Assembly (NCBI GenBank): GCA_023382335.1
Contig: JAMCPM010000008.1
Location: 62,001-126,000 of the forward strand
Direction: 5' to 3'
Source: Actinomycetota bacterium
GTDB taxonomy: Bacteria; Actinomycetota; Thermoleophilia; BMS3ABIN01
DNA: 64,000 nt
Part shown: positions 53,668 through 61,949 of the stretch, one piece after another
Numbering within the stretch: position 1 is the stretch's first letter
How the letters are laid out: each line of letters begins with the position of its first letter
Translations under genes and position numbers: made by a program
The notes under the pieces: generated by a model
What the model was told of the DNA's origin: nothing
Databases searched by the model: none
Seen by the model: the letters and a program-made list of their open reading frames with translations, nothing else

Positions 53668-53690
53668 GGCCGGGCACTTCCGTGCCGGCC
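53668..53690 (+). terminator. Hairpin after the DsrC-like gene
   Basis: GGCCGGGCAC (53668-53677) pairs with GTGCCGGCC (53682-53690) with one bulge and a 4-base loop, 13 bases after the stop. There is no U-tract on either strand, so this is a possible bidirectional terminator between convergent genes. Confidence 0.45.
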
Positions 53691-53739
53691 AGGCTCGCCC
53701 AAAAAGGACATCAGGCGCCGGAGTGCGGACGCGTTCTTT

Positions 53740-54237
53740 CTAGTGGTTGCTGTGTCTCCTGAACATGAGGCCGCCCATGCCGGCTGCTACCAGTCCCGCT
53801 GCCGGCACTATCAGGAAGAAGCCGGTGTTGGGCAGGGTGGCGGGGGCCGGGACGGCTGCTGCCGGCGCCGCGGCGGTCGGCGGGGTCACGACCGCTTCCA
53901 CCGTGAAGGTGAAGGGGCAGCTGGCTTCGGAGGGCAACAATAAGGTGATTGTATGTTCGCCGGGAGTCGCGTCGGCGGGGATGGTCAAGTTGACGCCGAA
54001 CTCGCCGGTGCTGACGTCGGTGCTGATGTCCGGAAAAACGCCGGTCGCACCGTCCCATTCAACCTGGATCGTGGAATCGGCGAGCGTTGTTCCGGAAGCG
54101 TATACGCTGCTGCCGGCGTTCCCGGAGAGCGGCGTGACATCTACGGCGCTGCAGGCGCTCTGGGCGCTGGCGACCGATGCAAATGCGAGCATAGACACTA
54201 CCAGCAACAAACCGATGACGATGATTCTGACCTTCAT
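53740..54237 (-). CDS. LPXTG-type cell-wall-anchored protein with an immunoglobulin-like domain
   Basis: The 165-residue protein has a signal peptide (cleavage near ASVASAQ, about residue 26). A beta-sandwich-like domain follows (about 30-115, with two cysteines, Cys29 and Cys107, that may bond). A Pro/Ala linker leads to the sorting signal LPNTG at 135-139, a helix and the tail MFRRHSNH. The ATG follows GGAGGAAACC. It is likely displayed on the wall. It shares the sorting-helix style (IPAAGL / VPAAGL) with the 52.4 kb protein, so both are probably substrates of the same sortase. Confidence 0.8.
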   Translation of the reverse strand: MKVRIIVIGLLLVVSMLAFASVASAQSACSAVDVTPLSGNAGSSVYASGTTLADSTIQVEWDGATGVFPDISTDVSTGEFGVNLTIPADATPGEHTITLLLPSEASCPFTFTVEAVVTPPTAAAPAAAVPAPATLPNTGFFLIVPAAGLVAAGMGGLMFRRHSNH

Positions 54238-54356
54238 GGTTTCCTCCCTGTTTAACCCTCTGAATGATTTCGTCTTTATCGAAACCGGATGCTACATGCT
54301 GCCCGGGCGTCCGTCAAATCCTCTTCTGCGCATGATAATGACGCCGGCGGCGGCCG

Positions 54357-55202
54357 CTACAGCGTCAGCTCCGCGGCCTTGAGCGTGTTCTTCATCAGCA
54401 TGGCGATGGTCATCGGCCCGACGCCGCCGGGAACCGGGGTGATGGCGCGGGCTTTCTCCTTGACCGCTTCGAAATCGACGTCTCCGAAAAGGCCTTCGTC
54501 GGTGCGGTTCATGCCCACGTCGATCACCGTGACCCCATCCTTGACCCAGTCACCTTTTATCATCCTGTCAACACCGACGGCCGCGATCAGGATGTCAGCG
54601 CCGCGGCAGACAGAAGGGAGGTCCCTGGTCTTCGAGTGGCAGATGGTGACGGTGCAGTTCTTTGCCAGCAGCAGCAGGGCCACCGGCTTGCCGACCGTGT
54701 TGCTGCGGCCGACGATGACGGCGTTGGCGCCTTCCAGCTGGGTATTGCTGCGCTCGAGCAGCTCGATGCAGCCAGCGGGCGTGCATGACGGCAGCACGGC
54801 GTTGCCGACAACGACGCGCCCCAGGTTGATCGGATGGAACCCGTCGACGTCTTTATTGGGGTCGATCGCCAGCAGCACCGGCGTCGGATCCAGATGTTTG
54901 GGCAGCGGCATCTGCACCAGGATGCCATGAACGTCCTCACGGCCGTTGAGCTCGTCAACCAGCGCCATCAGCGTTTCCTGCGTGGTCTCGGTCGGCAGAA
55001 CGTATTTGAACGAGTTAAAGCCGACCTCGGCGCAGGCCTTCTCCTTGTTGTTGACGTAAATCTGCGAGCCGGGGTCGTCGCCCACGAGCACGACCGCCAA
55101 GCCGGGTGTCAGTCCGTATTGTTCCTTCATCTTCCTGACATCCTCGGCCACCTCGGCGCGGATGTCGGCGGAGATCTTCTTGCCGTCGATTATTTCTGCC
55201 AT
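54357..55202 (-). CDS. folD: Bifunctional methylene-H4folate dehydrogenase / methenyl-H4folate cyclohydrolase
   Basis: The 281-residue protein has YVNNKEKACAEVGF with the catalytic Lys, GILVQMPLPKHLD, KDVDGFHPINLG, PCTPAGCIELL-type SCTPAGCIELL, and the NADP-binding VIVGRSNTVGKPVALLLL. PVPGGVGPMTIAMLMKNT lies near the end. It performs two steps of the methyl branch between Fhs and MetF, so no separate fchA is needed. It is the last gene of the acsV-cooC-folD unit, 40 bases after cooC. Confidence 0.96.
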   Translation of the reverse strand: MAEIIDGKKISADIRAEVAEDVRKMKEQYGLTPGLAVVLVGDDPGSQIYVNNKEKACAEVGFNSFKYVLPTETTQETLMALVDELNGREDVHGILVQMPLPKHLDPTPVLLAIDPNKDVDGFHPINLGRVVVGNAVLPSCTPAGCIELLERSNTQLEGANAVIVGRSNTVGKPVALLLLAKNCTVTICHSKTRDLPSVCRGADILIAAVGVDRMIKGDWVKDGVTVIDVGMNRTDEGLFGDVDFEAVKEKARAITPVPGGVGPMTIAMLMKNTLKAAELTL

Positions 55203-55241
55203 GAGAGATCCTTTCGCTTTCAGGGGACGAGCGAGCTTTCC

Positions 55242-56000
55242 TTAAGATGCGGCGAAAATCTTATCAAAAAGAGGGGTGGCGCCGCCAATGCAAGGGGAAT
55301 CTTCGGGAATCTCGAGCAGGGAAAGGCCCGCGACCTCGGCATCAAAGAGCCCGGGGTCTTCGGGCAAAGTGGCTGCCAGCGGCAGCTCCAGGCGCTCGAT
55401 CTCAGGCGCAAGCGCCGCCGCGGCTCCGGGCGTGGCGCGGTTGAGCACGAAAAGCTTCTCCCCCACGTCAAGCTTCATCTCGTCCGCCAGGTCAAGGACT
55501 CTCCTGGCGGCTGTCAGTCCGCGCATGCCGGCGTCAGAGACGACCAGCAGTACGTCGGTGGTGCGGGTGGTCCGGCGCGAAAGATGCTCCAGGCCCGCCT
55601 CGTTATCCATCACCGTGTGCCTGTAATCAGAAGACAGCGAATCCATGAAGCGCCGGATGAGGTTGTTGGCGAAGCAGTAGCAGCCGGCGCCCTCGGGACG
55701 GCCCATGGTCAGCAGGTCGAAACCCTCGCCCTCGGCCAGGGCCTCCTGCATCTTGTAGTCGACGAACTGGTCCTTGGTCATGCCGCCGGGGATGTCGCGC
55801 ACGCCGGCGAAGCCCTGCTCGCGCAGGGAGCCGACTGTCAGCGGCACCTCGATGCCCAGGGTCTGGCCCATGTTGGAATTAGGATCGGCATCGACTACCA
55901 GCACCGGCGTCTCGCCCTTCTCAATCAGGTAGCGCACCGCCAGCGAGGCGATGGTGGTCTTGCCGGTGCCGCCCTTGCCGGCTACAGCGATAGTGGTCAT
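55242..56000 (-). CDS. cooC: CooC-type nickel-insertion ATPase
   Basis: The 252-residue MinD-like ATPase has the deviant Walker A GKGGTGKTT at 8-16, Walker-type VVDADPNSNMGQ near 36-45 and the CooC-specific CxC at Cys107/Cys109 (GCYCF), which binds metal at the dimer interface. It matures the C-cluster of CooS. The start overlaps the acsV stop by 4 bases. Confidence 0.94.
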   Translation of the reverse strand: MTTIAVAGKGGTGKTTIASLAVRYLIEKGETPVLVVDADPNSNMGQTLGIEVPLTVGSLREQGFAGVRDIPGGMTKDQFVDYKMQEALAEGEGFDLLTMGRPEGAGCYCFANNLIRRFMDSLSSDYRHTVMDNEAGLEHLSRRTTRTTDVLLVVSDAGMRGLTAARRVLDLADEMKLDVGEKLFVLNRATPGAAAALAPEIERLELPLAATLPEDPGLFDAEVAGLSLLEIPEDSPCIGGATPLFDKIFAAS

Positions 56001-57943
56001 GAGACCTCGTTAAGGATCGCTTCCATCCGCGGGAACCATTTCATGTCGGTGTGCGGGAAGAACAGTGCGGCCATGTATTCATCCATGAAGAACTGGTTGT
56101 CGGAGAGCTCGATGTTTGTCATCGTGCGGGCGACCTCCTCGGCCGCCAGCTGCATGTCCTTGGAGAAGGAGACCAGCCTTGCTCCCAGCAGCGAACCGTT
56201 GCCGACGAAAGTGAAGCGGTCGGGGTCCATCTCCGGGAAGAGTCCGATGGCCGCGGCGCGGTCCACCTGCAGGTACTTGCCGAAGCCGCCGGCGACGTAG
56301 ACCTGTTCCACGGCGTCGAGATCCATGCCGACGCTGTCGAGCAGCGTGTTGATGCCGGCGAAGATCGCGCCCTTGGCCCGCATGAGGTTATCGATGTCGG
56401 GCTCGGTGATGACGATGTCCTGGCCGGTGGCGGTGTACTCGGCGCGCACCAGCACGTATTCCCAGAGGCCGTCGGCGTTGCGCCGCAGCCATTCGCCCTG
56501 CCGGGCTTCCTTGAATTTTCCGTTCTGGCCGATGATGCCGGCTTCCAGCAGCTCCGCCACGGCGTCGATGATGCCCGAGCCGCAGATGCCCAGGGCCTTC
56601 TTGCCGCCGATGGTGAGGATGTGCGGCTCGCCGCTGGCGGGATCGATCTGCACCGCCTCGATGGCGCCGCGCGTCGCCCGCATGCCGTGCTCGATGCCGC
56701 CGCCCTCAAAGGCGGGCCCGGCCGAGCACGAGGTCGCCACCAGCCATTCGCTGTTGCCGACCACGGCCTCGCCGTTGGTGCCTATGTCTATATATAGAGT
56801 GACCTTCTCGGTCTGGAAGACACCCGAGCCGACAATGCCGCTGACGATGTCGCCGCCTACGTAGCTTGATACGCAGGGAAAGGTATAAAGATGCACATGG
56901 TCGCAGACATCGATGCCGAGATGCCCGGCCCGCACGGGGGGCAGGAATGTCGCCGCCGGCACATAGGGTGCGATGCGGATGTGCTTGGTGTTAACTCCGG
57001 TGAGCAGATGTGTCATGGTTGTGTTGCCCGCGGCCACCATATGTGACACCTGGCAGCGGTCCACCCCGCCCTTGTCCAGCACCTTCTCGATAACGGCGCT
57101 GATAGTGTCGACGACCGCGTCCTGCAGCTCCTTGCGGCCGGCCGCTTTCTGGGAATGGACGATGCGGGTGATGACGTCCTCGCCGTAGCTGATCTGGCCG
57201 TTGTATTCAGAGGCCTCGGCGACGGTCACGCCCTTTTCCAGATCCAGCAGCTGCGCGTAGACGCTGGTGGTGCCGATGTCCAGCACGATGGAATAATCTT
57301 CCGATGAGCGGTCGCCAGGGACCACCTGTATGACTTTTGGTCCCTTGGATCTCTCCACCAGGGTCACAGTGACCAGCCAGTCCTCCAGCCGCAAGATCAG
57401 GGGCAGGTCGCGGATGACATGGAAGTCCACCGAGACGTCCTCGATGCCGTGCTGAGATTTGAGGCCCAGCTTGAGCCGGTCGAGGTCGTTGATGTTGTTG
57501 GCGGCGTCAGGCGGATCCAGCCTGAGCACGAATTTCTTGACGACCGGATCGACGCTCCAGCCGCTCACCAGGTTCTCGAGATCCTGCGCCGTGAGCACCC
57601 GCCCCGGCCCTGGACGGCGCGCATGCGTCAGCGCCACGGCATCGCCCATGCGCGATTCCTCGGGAATGGCGACGGTCAGGTCGCCCATGACGCTGACGCG
57701 GCAGGCCAGGCGCAGCCCGGCCTTGTAATCCTCATCCGAAAGCTTGGCCGACTTGCCGCCCTCGTATTCGCCGTCTGTTATCTCGACCTTGCACTTGCCG
57801 CAGGCGCCGGTGCCGCCGCAGGAGGCGTTGATGTGGACGCCCTCGAGCAGCGCCACCCTCAGCAGGTTGGCTTCGTGCGGCACGCCATCGCAGACGATGT
57901 CGCCGGGCTGGAACGTGATTGTATGCGTCATTTCTTCTGTCAT
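55997..57943 (-). CDS. acsV: Corrinoid activation / regeneration protein (RACo-like)
   Basis: The 648-residue protein has an N-terminal [2Fe-2S] ferredoxin domain with Cys42, Cys48, Cys51 and Cys81 (NASCGGTGACGKCK; LACRVSV). A linker domain and a C-terminal ASKHA ATPase-like half follow (DYSIVLDIGTTSVYAQLLD near 233, YIDIGTNGEAVV near 385). It reductively re-activates oxidised Co(II) corrinoid in AcsCD using ATP. The ATG at 57943 is used; another lies four codons in. A promoter is predicted 30-57 bases upstream. Confidence 0.93.
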   Translation of the reverse strand: MTEEMTHTITFQPGDIVCDGVPHEANLLRVALLEGVHINASCGGTGACGKCKVEITDGEYEGGKSAKLSDEDYKAGLRLACRVSVMGDLTVAIPEESRMGDAVALTHARRPGPGRVLTAQDLENLVSGWSVDPVVKKFVLRLDPPDAANNINDLDRLKLGLKSQHGIEDVSVDFHVIRDLPLILRLEDWLVTVTLVERSKGPKVIQVVPGDRSSEDYSIVLDIGTTSVYAQLLDLEKGVTVAEASEYNGQISYGEDVITRIVHSQKAAGRKELQDAVVDTISAVIEKVLDKGGVDRCQVSHMVAAGNTTMTHLLTGVNTKHIRIAPYVPAATFLPPVRAGHLGIDVCDHVHLYTFPCVSSYVGGDIVSGIVGSGVFQTEKVTLYIDIGTNGEAVVGNSEWLVATSCSAGPAFEGGGIEHGMRATRGAIEAVQIDPASGEPHILTIGGKKALGICGSGIIDAVAELLEAGIIGQNGKFKEARQGEWLRRNADGLWEYVLVRAEYTATGQDIVITEPDIDNLMRAKGAIFAGINTLLDSVGMDLDAVEQVYVAGGFGKYLQVDRAAAIGLFPEMDPDRFTFVGNGSLLGARLVSFSKDMQLAAEEVARTMTNIELSDNQFFMDEYMAALFFPHTDMKWFPRMEAILNEVS

Positions 57944-57972
57944 GCGTCGATCGCTTCCTCGGTCATGCGTTG

Positions 57973-58000
57973 ATTATATATGTAGATATCCAAAAGTCAT
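57973..58000 (-). promoter_or_regulatory. Predicted promoter of acsV-cooC-folD
   Basis: On the minus strand ATGACT (57995-58000) and the consensus -10 TATAAT (57973-57978) are 16 bases apart, with the -10 ending 30 bases before the acsV ATG. The surrounding 57960-58080 region is A/T-rich. Confidence 0.65.
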
Positions 58001-58106
58001 TTAAGTTTCACATTATTTACCACTTTTCCCTAATTATATTTTTCCGCCAACGGGTATCGCGCAAGTAGGAGATATTTATAAGTAAGCAGAATCGAGGAGG
58101 ACCGAA

Positions 58107-58349
58107 GTGGCTAACCATATTGAGAGACATCCGGGAGCACAACCAAGCAGTTTTGCGATCGGCTTTACCGCTTTCGCGGGCCTGATGCTTGTCCTGGTCG
58201 GCGATTCAGGCCAGAGACGGCACTGGTTGATCGTACCGCCTCGAAGCATTACCGTCTGGAAACGGAAGAGGGCCGCGATTGCATCGCGGCCCTCTTCCAA
58301 CCTGCCCACCATCAAACTCTTGAGTCCGCAGCGATGCCATCTTGCCTAG
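58107..58349 (+). pseudogene. Small membrane-protein-like frame, probably truncated
   Basis: The GTG has a strong GAGGAGG six bases upstream, and TATTTATAA lies before it, so translation could begin here. About 33 residues follow, including one clear membrane helix (FAIGFTAFAGLMLVLVG). The frame then loses coding character and reads through the hairpin at 58264-58298. It may be the start of a small integral membrane protein cut short by deletion or frameshift. Confidence 0.35.
58264..58298. terminator. Perfect 16-bp hairpin beyond the PAS-Fis gene
   Basis: The arms 58264-58279 and 58283-58298 are perfectly complementary with a 3-base loop. It lies 48 bases after the stop of the PAS-Fis gene. 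The downstream minus-strand sequence GTTTCC is only weakly U-rich. It could serve both directions. Confidence 0.7.
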
Positions 58350-58879
58350 ATGTCATGATATTTGAGTTTCCGGTAAAGCGTGCTGCGCGCCCAGCCGAGC
58401 ATTTTTGCCGCGTCGCTGCGCCTGCCCCGGCTTTTTCTCAGCGCGTCGATGATCATGTCCTTTTCCACATCGTCCCACCTGGTGCTTTCTTTGCCGCCGG
58501 CGGTCTTCTCTTCGCGCAGATGTGGGACAGACGATAGCTCCTCGATAACCAGCATGGCTCCCAGCACCTCGCCGTCATGGCTTTCTATGGGTGAGATAGA
58601 AAGTCGGGCCGAAACGACCTTGCGATCGCGATCAAGAATTGTGCCCTCATGCGTCTCGACCTTCCTGTTCTCGAGGACTGCCTTGAGGCGATCGCCGAAG
58701 GAATGCAGATCGCTGCGAAGGATGAAGTCGGCCTTGATGCCCGCAACCTCTCCATTGCTGTGACCCGTCAGCGCCTCGGCGCGGCGGTTCATCCAGCTCA
58801 CTCTCAGTTCCTTGTCCACAAGAACAACGGCGTGAGGGATACCTTCCAGCAGGCATTTGATATCGGCGTTTTGAAACAT
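58346..58879 (-). CDS. PAS-domain regulator with Fis-type helix-turn-helix, no AAA+ domain
   Basis: The 177-residue protein has a PAS domain (about 5-118: GIPHAVVLVDKELRVSWMNR, LTGHSNGEVAG, VVSARLSISPIESHDGEVLG), a short linker and a C-terminal HTH_8/Fis motif (IIDALRKSRGRRSDAAKMLG, WARSTLYRKLKYH). Sigma-54 activators carry an AAA+ domain between such parts. It is absent here, so this is a stand-alone PAS-Fis protein that probably acts with sigma-70 or as a repressor. Placed between the acsV and fhs units, it is a candidate regulator of C1 genes responding to redox or a small ligand. Confidence 0.82.
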   Translation of the reverse strand: MFQNADIKCLLEGIPHAVVLVDKELRVSWMNRRAEALTGHSNGEVAGIKADFILRSDLHSFGDRLKAVLENRKVETHEGTILDRDRKVVSARLSISPIESHDGEVLGAMLVIEELSSVPHLREEKTAGGKESTRWDDVEKDMIIDALRKSRGRRSDAAKMLGWARSTLYRKLKYHDI

Positions 58880-58912
58880 AATCAGACAATATCATACACG
58901 AACTGTTCTATT

Positions 58913-58923
58913 ATGTGTCACAT
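58913..58923. promoter_or_regulatory. Palindrome in the PAS-Fis promoter region
   Basis: ATGTG-T-CACAT is an 11-base perfect odd palindrome 34 bases upstream of the ATG, overlapping the expected -35 position. The -10 may be TATGAT, nearer the gene. It could be an autoregulatory operator. No second copy was noticed near other WLP promoters. Confidence 0.4.
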
Positions 58924-58984
58924 GGTTTGTCGGGAAGAGTTCAAGTGTTTCTCCCGATAGCCCTCCGCCTGAACCGCCAAGCAA

Positions 58985-59016
58985 CAAAAAAGAGAGCCGC
59001 ATCAAGCGGCCCTCCT
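58985..59016 (-). terminator. Rho-independent terminator of fhs
   Basis: On the minus strand a GAGGGCCGC/GCGGCTCTC stem with a 5-base loop is followed by TTTTTTG, about 36 bases after the fhs stop. Confidence 0.88.
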
Positions 59017-59050
59017 GAATGAGCATGGTATGCGCCTTGTGCTTTACTCT

Positions 59051-60754
59051 CTAGAACAGCCCCTTGATCCTGCCGGTCTCGACGTCGATGTCGACGTCCA
59101 CGGCGGCCGGGCGCTCCGGCAGGCCGGGCATGGTGCTCATCGTTCCCAGCAGCGGATAGAGGAAGCCGGCGCCGATGCTCGGCCGGATGTCGCGGATCGG
59201 CACCCTGAAGCCGGTGGGCCGGTTCTTCAGCAGCGGATCGTGCGAGAGCGACAGGTGGGTCTTGGCCATGCAGATCGGCAGCTTGTCGTAGCCCGCCTCG
59301 GTGAACATCTTTATCTTCTGCTCCGCCTCCGGCATATAGTCGACGCCGTCGGCGCCGTAGACCTTGGTGGCAATGGTCTCGATCTTTTCCTTGATCGAGG
59401 CGTCATCCGGATAGAGGAACCGGAAGTTGCTGGGCCGGTCGCAGGCCTCGACCACGGCGTTGGCGGCCTCGATGGCGCCGTCGCCTCCGTGCGCGTGCAC
59501 GGTGATCGGGTTGCAGGCCTCTGCACCGAACTCGATGGCGCGTTTCTGCACCAGCTCGACCTCGGCGTCGGTATCGGAAGCAAAGCGGTTGACCGTCACC
59601 ACTACCGGGATGCCGAAGAGCTTCATGTTCTCGATCTGCTTGGCCAGGTTGGCGCAGCCCTTGTCGAGCATCTCCAGGTCTTCCTTCTCCAGCTCGGAGC
59701 GCTCCTGCATGCGGCCGAAGCCGTGCATCTTGAGCGCCCGGATGGTCGAGGTGATGTTGACGCAGCTGGCCTCGAAGCCGCCATAACGGCAGGTGATGTC
59801 CATGAACTTCTCGGCGCCCAGGTCGGCGCCGAAGCCCGACTCGGTGACGACGTAGTCGGCGAGCTTGAGGGCGACCTTGGTGGCCAGCACCGAGTTGTTG
59901 CCGTGGGCGATGTTGGCGAAGGGGCCGGCGTGCATGAAGACGGGGCCGTGCTCGAGGGTCTGGATGATGTTGGGCTTGAGGGCATCCTTCATCAGCACGG
60001 TCATGGCGCCGGCGGCGCCGATGTCCTCGGCGGTGAGCGGCTTGCCGTCGCGGTCGTAGGCGAAGACGATGCGGCCCATGCGCTCGCGCATGTCCTTGAG
60101 GCTGGTGGCCAGCGCCAGGATGGCCATGACCTCCGAAGCTACCGCGATGTCAAAACCGGTCTCGCGCGGCGTACCGTTGAGATAACCGCCGAGGCCGACG
60201 ACAGTGTGGCGCAGCACGCGGTCGTTCATGTCGATGACGCGGCGCCAGCTGACGGTCAGCGGATTGATGTTGAGCTTGTTACGGCCCTCCATCAGCTCGG
60301 TGTCGATCATGGCGGCCAGCAGATTGTTGGCGGCCGAAACTGCGTGGATATCCCCGGTGAAGTGCAGGTTGAGGTCTTCCATGGGAATTGCCTGGGCGTA
60401 ACCGCCGCCGGCCGCCCCGCCCTTGATGCCGAACACAGGGCCGAGGGAAGGTTCGCGGATGCAGAGGATGACCTTCTTGCCGATCTTCCGCAGCGATTGG
60501 GCCAGGCCCAGAGAGGTGACGGTCTTGCCCTCGCCCCAGGGGGTCGGGGTGATGGCGGTGACGTCGATGAGCTTGCCGTCGGGCTCGTCCTTGAGGCGTT
60601 CGAGGATCGACATGTAGTCGACCTTGCCCTTGTACTTGCCGTAGAGTTCCAGCTCATCCTCGAGGATCCCGGCTTCGGCCGCGATCTCGGTAATCGGCTT
60701 CATCTCCGCAGCCTGTGCTATATCAATGTCCGAGGGGACTTTGGTCTCGGTCAC
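59051..60754 (-). CDS. fhs: Formate--tetrahydrofolate ligase
   Basis: The 567-residue protein (the family is about 557) has the ATP-binding TPTPWGEGKTVTSLGLAQSL near residues 71-90, REPSLGPVFGIKGGAAGGGY, DLNLHFTGDIHAV, TVSWRRVIDMNDR, VTVNRFASDTDAE and GAGFLYPLLGTMSTMPGLP. It activates formate as 10-formyl-H4folate, the entry of the methyl branch. The GTG start has GGAG seven bases upstream. It is monocistronic, with its own promoter and terminator. Confidence 0.97.
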   Translation of the reverse strand: MTETKVPSDIDIAQAAEMKPITEIAAEAGILEDELELYGKYKGKVDYMSILERLKDEPDGKLIDVTAITPTPWGEGKTVTSLGLAQSLRKIGKKVILCIREPSLGPVFGIKGGAAGGGYAQAIPMEDLNLHFTGDIHAVSAANNLLAAMIDTELMEGRNKLNINPLTVSWRRVIDMNDRVLRHTVVGLGGYLNGTPRETGFDIAVASEVMAILALATSLKDMRERMGRIVFAYDRDGKPLTAEDIGAAGAMTVLMKDALKPNIIQTLEHGPVFMHAGPFANIAHGNNSVLATKVALKLADYVVTESGFGADLGAEKFMDITCRYGGFEASCVNITSTIRALKMHGFGRMQERSELEKEDLEMLDKGCANLAKQIENMKLFGIPVVVTVNRFASDTDAEVELVQKRAIEFGAEACNPITVHAHGGDGAIEAANAVVEACDRPSNFRFLYPDDASIKEKIETIATKVYGADGVDYMPEAEQKIKMFTEAGYDKLPICMAKTHLSLSHDPLLKNRPTGFRVPIRDIRPSIGAGFLYPLLGTMSTMPGLPERPAAVDVDIDVETGRIKGLF

Positions 60755-60838
60755 CTGGCACTCCTTTCCGCTATGTCGTTTTGATCGTTATTTCCTGCGC
60801 CCTTGCTTGTGAAGAAAAGGAACAAGATAGAAGAAGGA

Positions 60839-60868
60839 ATTATATTCGAGGGCCGCTTACGGGGTCAA
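60839..60868 (-). promoter_or_regulatory. Sigma-70-type promoter of fhs
   Basis: TTGACC (60863-60868) and TATAAT (60839-60844) on the minus strand are 18 bases apart, about 85 bases upstream of the GTG. Upstream of it a GCCGCCG/CGGCGGC hairpin (60913-60938), followed on the minus strand by TTCTTTAGCTTCTT, may stop antisense transcription from the toxin-antitoxin side. Confidence 0.75.
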
Positions 60869-60962
60869 TAAGCGATGCAGATAAGGTTAATCGGAATTAA
60901 GAAGCTAAAGAAGCCGCCGCGCGGATCGAGCCGGCGGCAATCCGGCATTTACTCTGGAACCG

Positions 60963-60999
60963 TATGACAATTGTCGTTATAATATATGACAAATGTCGT
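60963..60999 (+). promoter_or_regulatory. Promoter with twin palindromic operators of the RES-Xre pair
   Basis: TATGACAATTGTCGT (60963-60977) and TATGACAAATGTCGT (60985-60999) differ by one base, and each contains a GACA-TGTC dyad. They are 22 bases apart, two helical turns. A consensus -10 TATAAT (60978-60983) lies exactly between them, so a bound antitoxin would mask the promoter. Confidence 0.78.
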
Positions 61000-61024
61000 G
61001 GAATGAGATCGGAGGGTGATCCGG

Positions 61025-61456
61025 ATGGGGTATGTTCAGGTCGAGGAACTGCTAGGCGGCGAGAAGATCCTGGGGCGCAAGCTCAGGGGTATCAATGACT
61101 TCATCGAGCTGGGCAGGAAAGGAATAAAAAAGAGCGCCCTGCGGCATCTGGCGACCAACATGTCGCTCACCTGGCGGGACATGGCAAAATTGTTGCCGAT
61201 CACGGAAAGAACTCTGCAGAGATACGAGATGCAGAAACTCATGAATCAGATCGTCAGCGAGCAGGCGCTGCAGCTGGCCGAAGTCGTCGCCATGGGAATC
61301 GATGTCTTTGGAGACCGCGAGAATTTTCTGACCTGGCTCTCGCTGCCCTGCGCAGCCCTGGGAGAAAGGAAGCCAATCGAGCTGCTCGGCTCCCGATTCG
61401 GCATCGAGCTGGTCATCGACGAGCTGGGACGGATAGCACACGGCATCCCGGCGTAG
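61025..61456 (+). CDS. Xre/MbcA/ParS-type antitoxin (DUF2384)
   Basis: The ATG at 61025 has GGAGG nine bases upstream and gives 143 residues. The in-frame GTG at 61016 directly abuts the ribosome site and is unlikely. The N-terminal part is an Xre-like helix-turn-helix (NMSLTWRDMAKLLPITERTLQRY). The C-terminal half is the DUF2384 toxin-binding domain (AVEVAMGIDVFGD-like VVAMGIDVFGDRENFLTWLS, LLGSRFGIELVIDELGRI). It neutralises the RES toxin and probably represses the promoter above. The toxin ATG follows the stop immediately. Confidence 0.9.
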   Translation: MGYVQVEELLGGEKILGRKLRGINDFIELGRKGIKKSALRHLATNMSLTWRDMAKLLPITERTLQRYEMQKLMNQIVSEQALQLAEVVAMGIDVFGDRENFLTWLSLPCAALGERKPIELLGSRFGIELVIDELGRIAHGIPA

Positions 61457-61924
61457 ATGAGGCTTTACCGCATCGCCAAATCAGAGCACATCGGAGATCT
61501 GACCGGAGAAGGCGCTCGCGTTCACGGCAGCCGCTGGAACGACAAAGGCATCCCGGTGATATACACCTCCGAAAGCCTGTCGCTCGCGGCCCTGGAATTC
61601 CTGGCACATCTGCCCATGGTCCTGGTTCCTCCCGGGATGAAGTATCGCGGTTTTGACATCCCTGACGATGTGAGGATCACGAGCGTCCGCAAGCAGGCTC
61701 TGCCGCGAGACTGGGACGCCATGCCATTCCGGGAAGAGACGGTTCGCATCGGCGCCAAATGGGCCAGGTCGGGCAAGACGCTCCTGTTGCGCGTGCCGTC
61801 GGTGATGGTTCCCGAAGAGTTCAACTTCCTCATCAACCCGCTGCATCCCGATTTCAAAAAGGTCAAAGCAGGACGAGCCAGGACTTTCAGGTTTGATGAG
61901 CGGATAATAAAACGGGGGAATTAG
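61457..61924 (+). CDS. RES-domain toxin
   Basis: The 155-residue protein has the RES family signatures: RLYRIAKSEH at the start, GEGARVHGSRWNDKGIPVIYT with the conserved Arg/Ser of the NAD-binding site, and ESLSLAALEFLAHL with the conserved Glu. Characterised RES toxins degrade or phosphorolyse NAD+. It starts directly at the antitoxin stop, typical of Xre-RES modules, and all key residues appear intact. Confidence 0.92.
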   Translation: MRLYRIAKSEHIGDLTGEGARVHGSRWNDKGIPVIYTSESLSLAALEFLAHLPMVLVPPGMKYRGFDIPDDVRITSVRKQALPRDWDAMPFREETVRIGAKWARSGKTLLLRVPSVMVPEEFNFLINPLHPDFKKVKAGRARTFRFDERIIKRGN

Positions 61925-61949
61925 ACATAGTAAAATTGCTCTAAAATGC

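Noticed and set aside
54834-56300. Plus-strand frame of 488 codons opposite folD, cooC and acsV
   Set aside because: It spans three well-supported minus-strand genes and has no domain.
59030-60784. Plus-strand frame of 584 codons opposite fhs
   Set aside because: It is a GC-driven shadow of fhs. It runs across the fhs terminator side and promoter side and has no family features.
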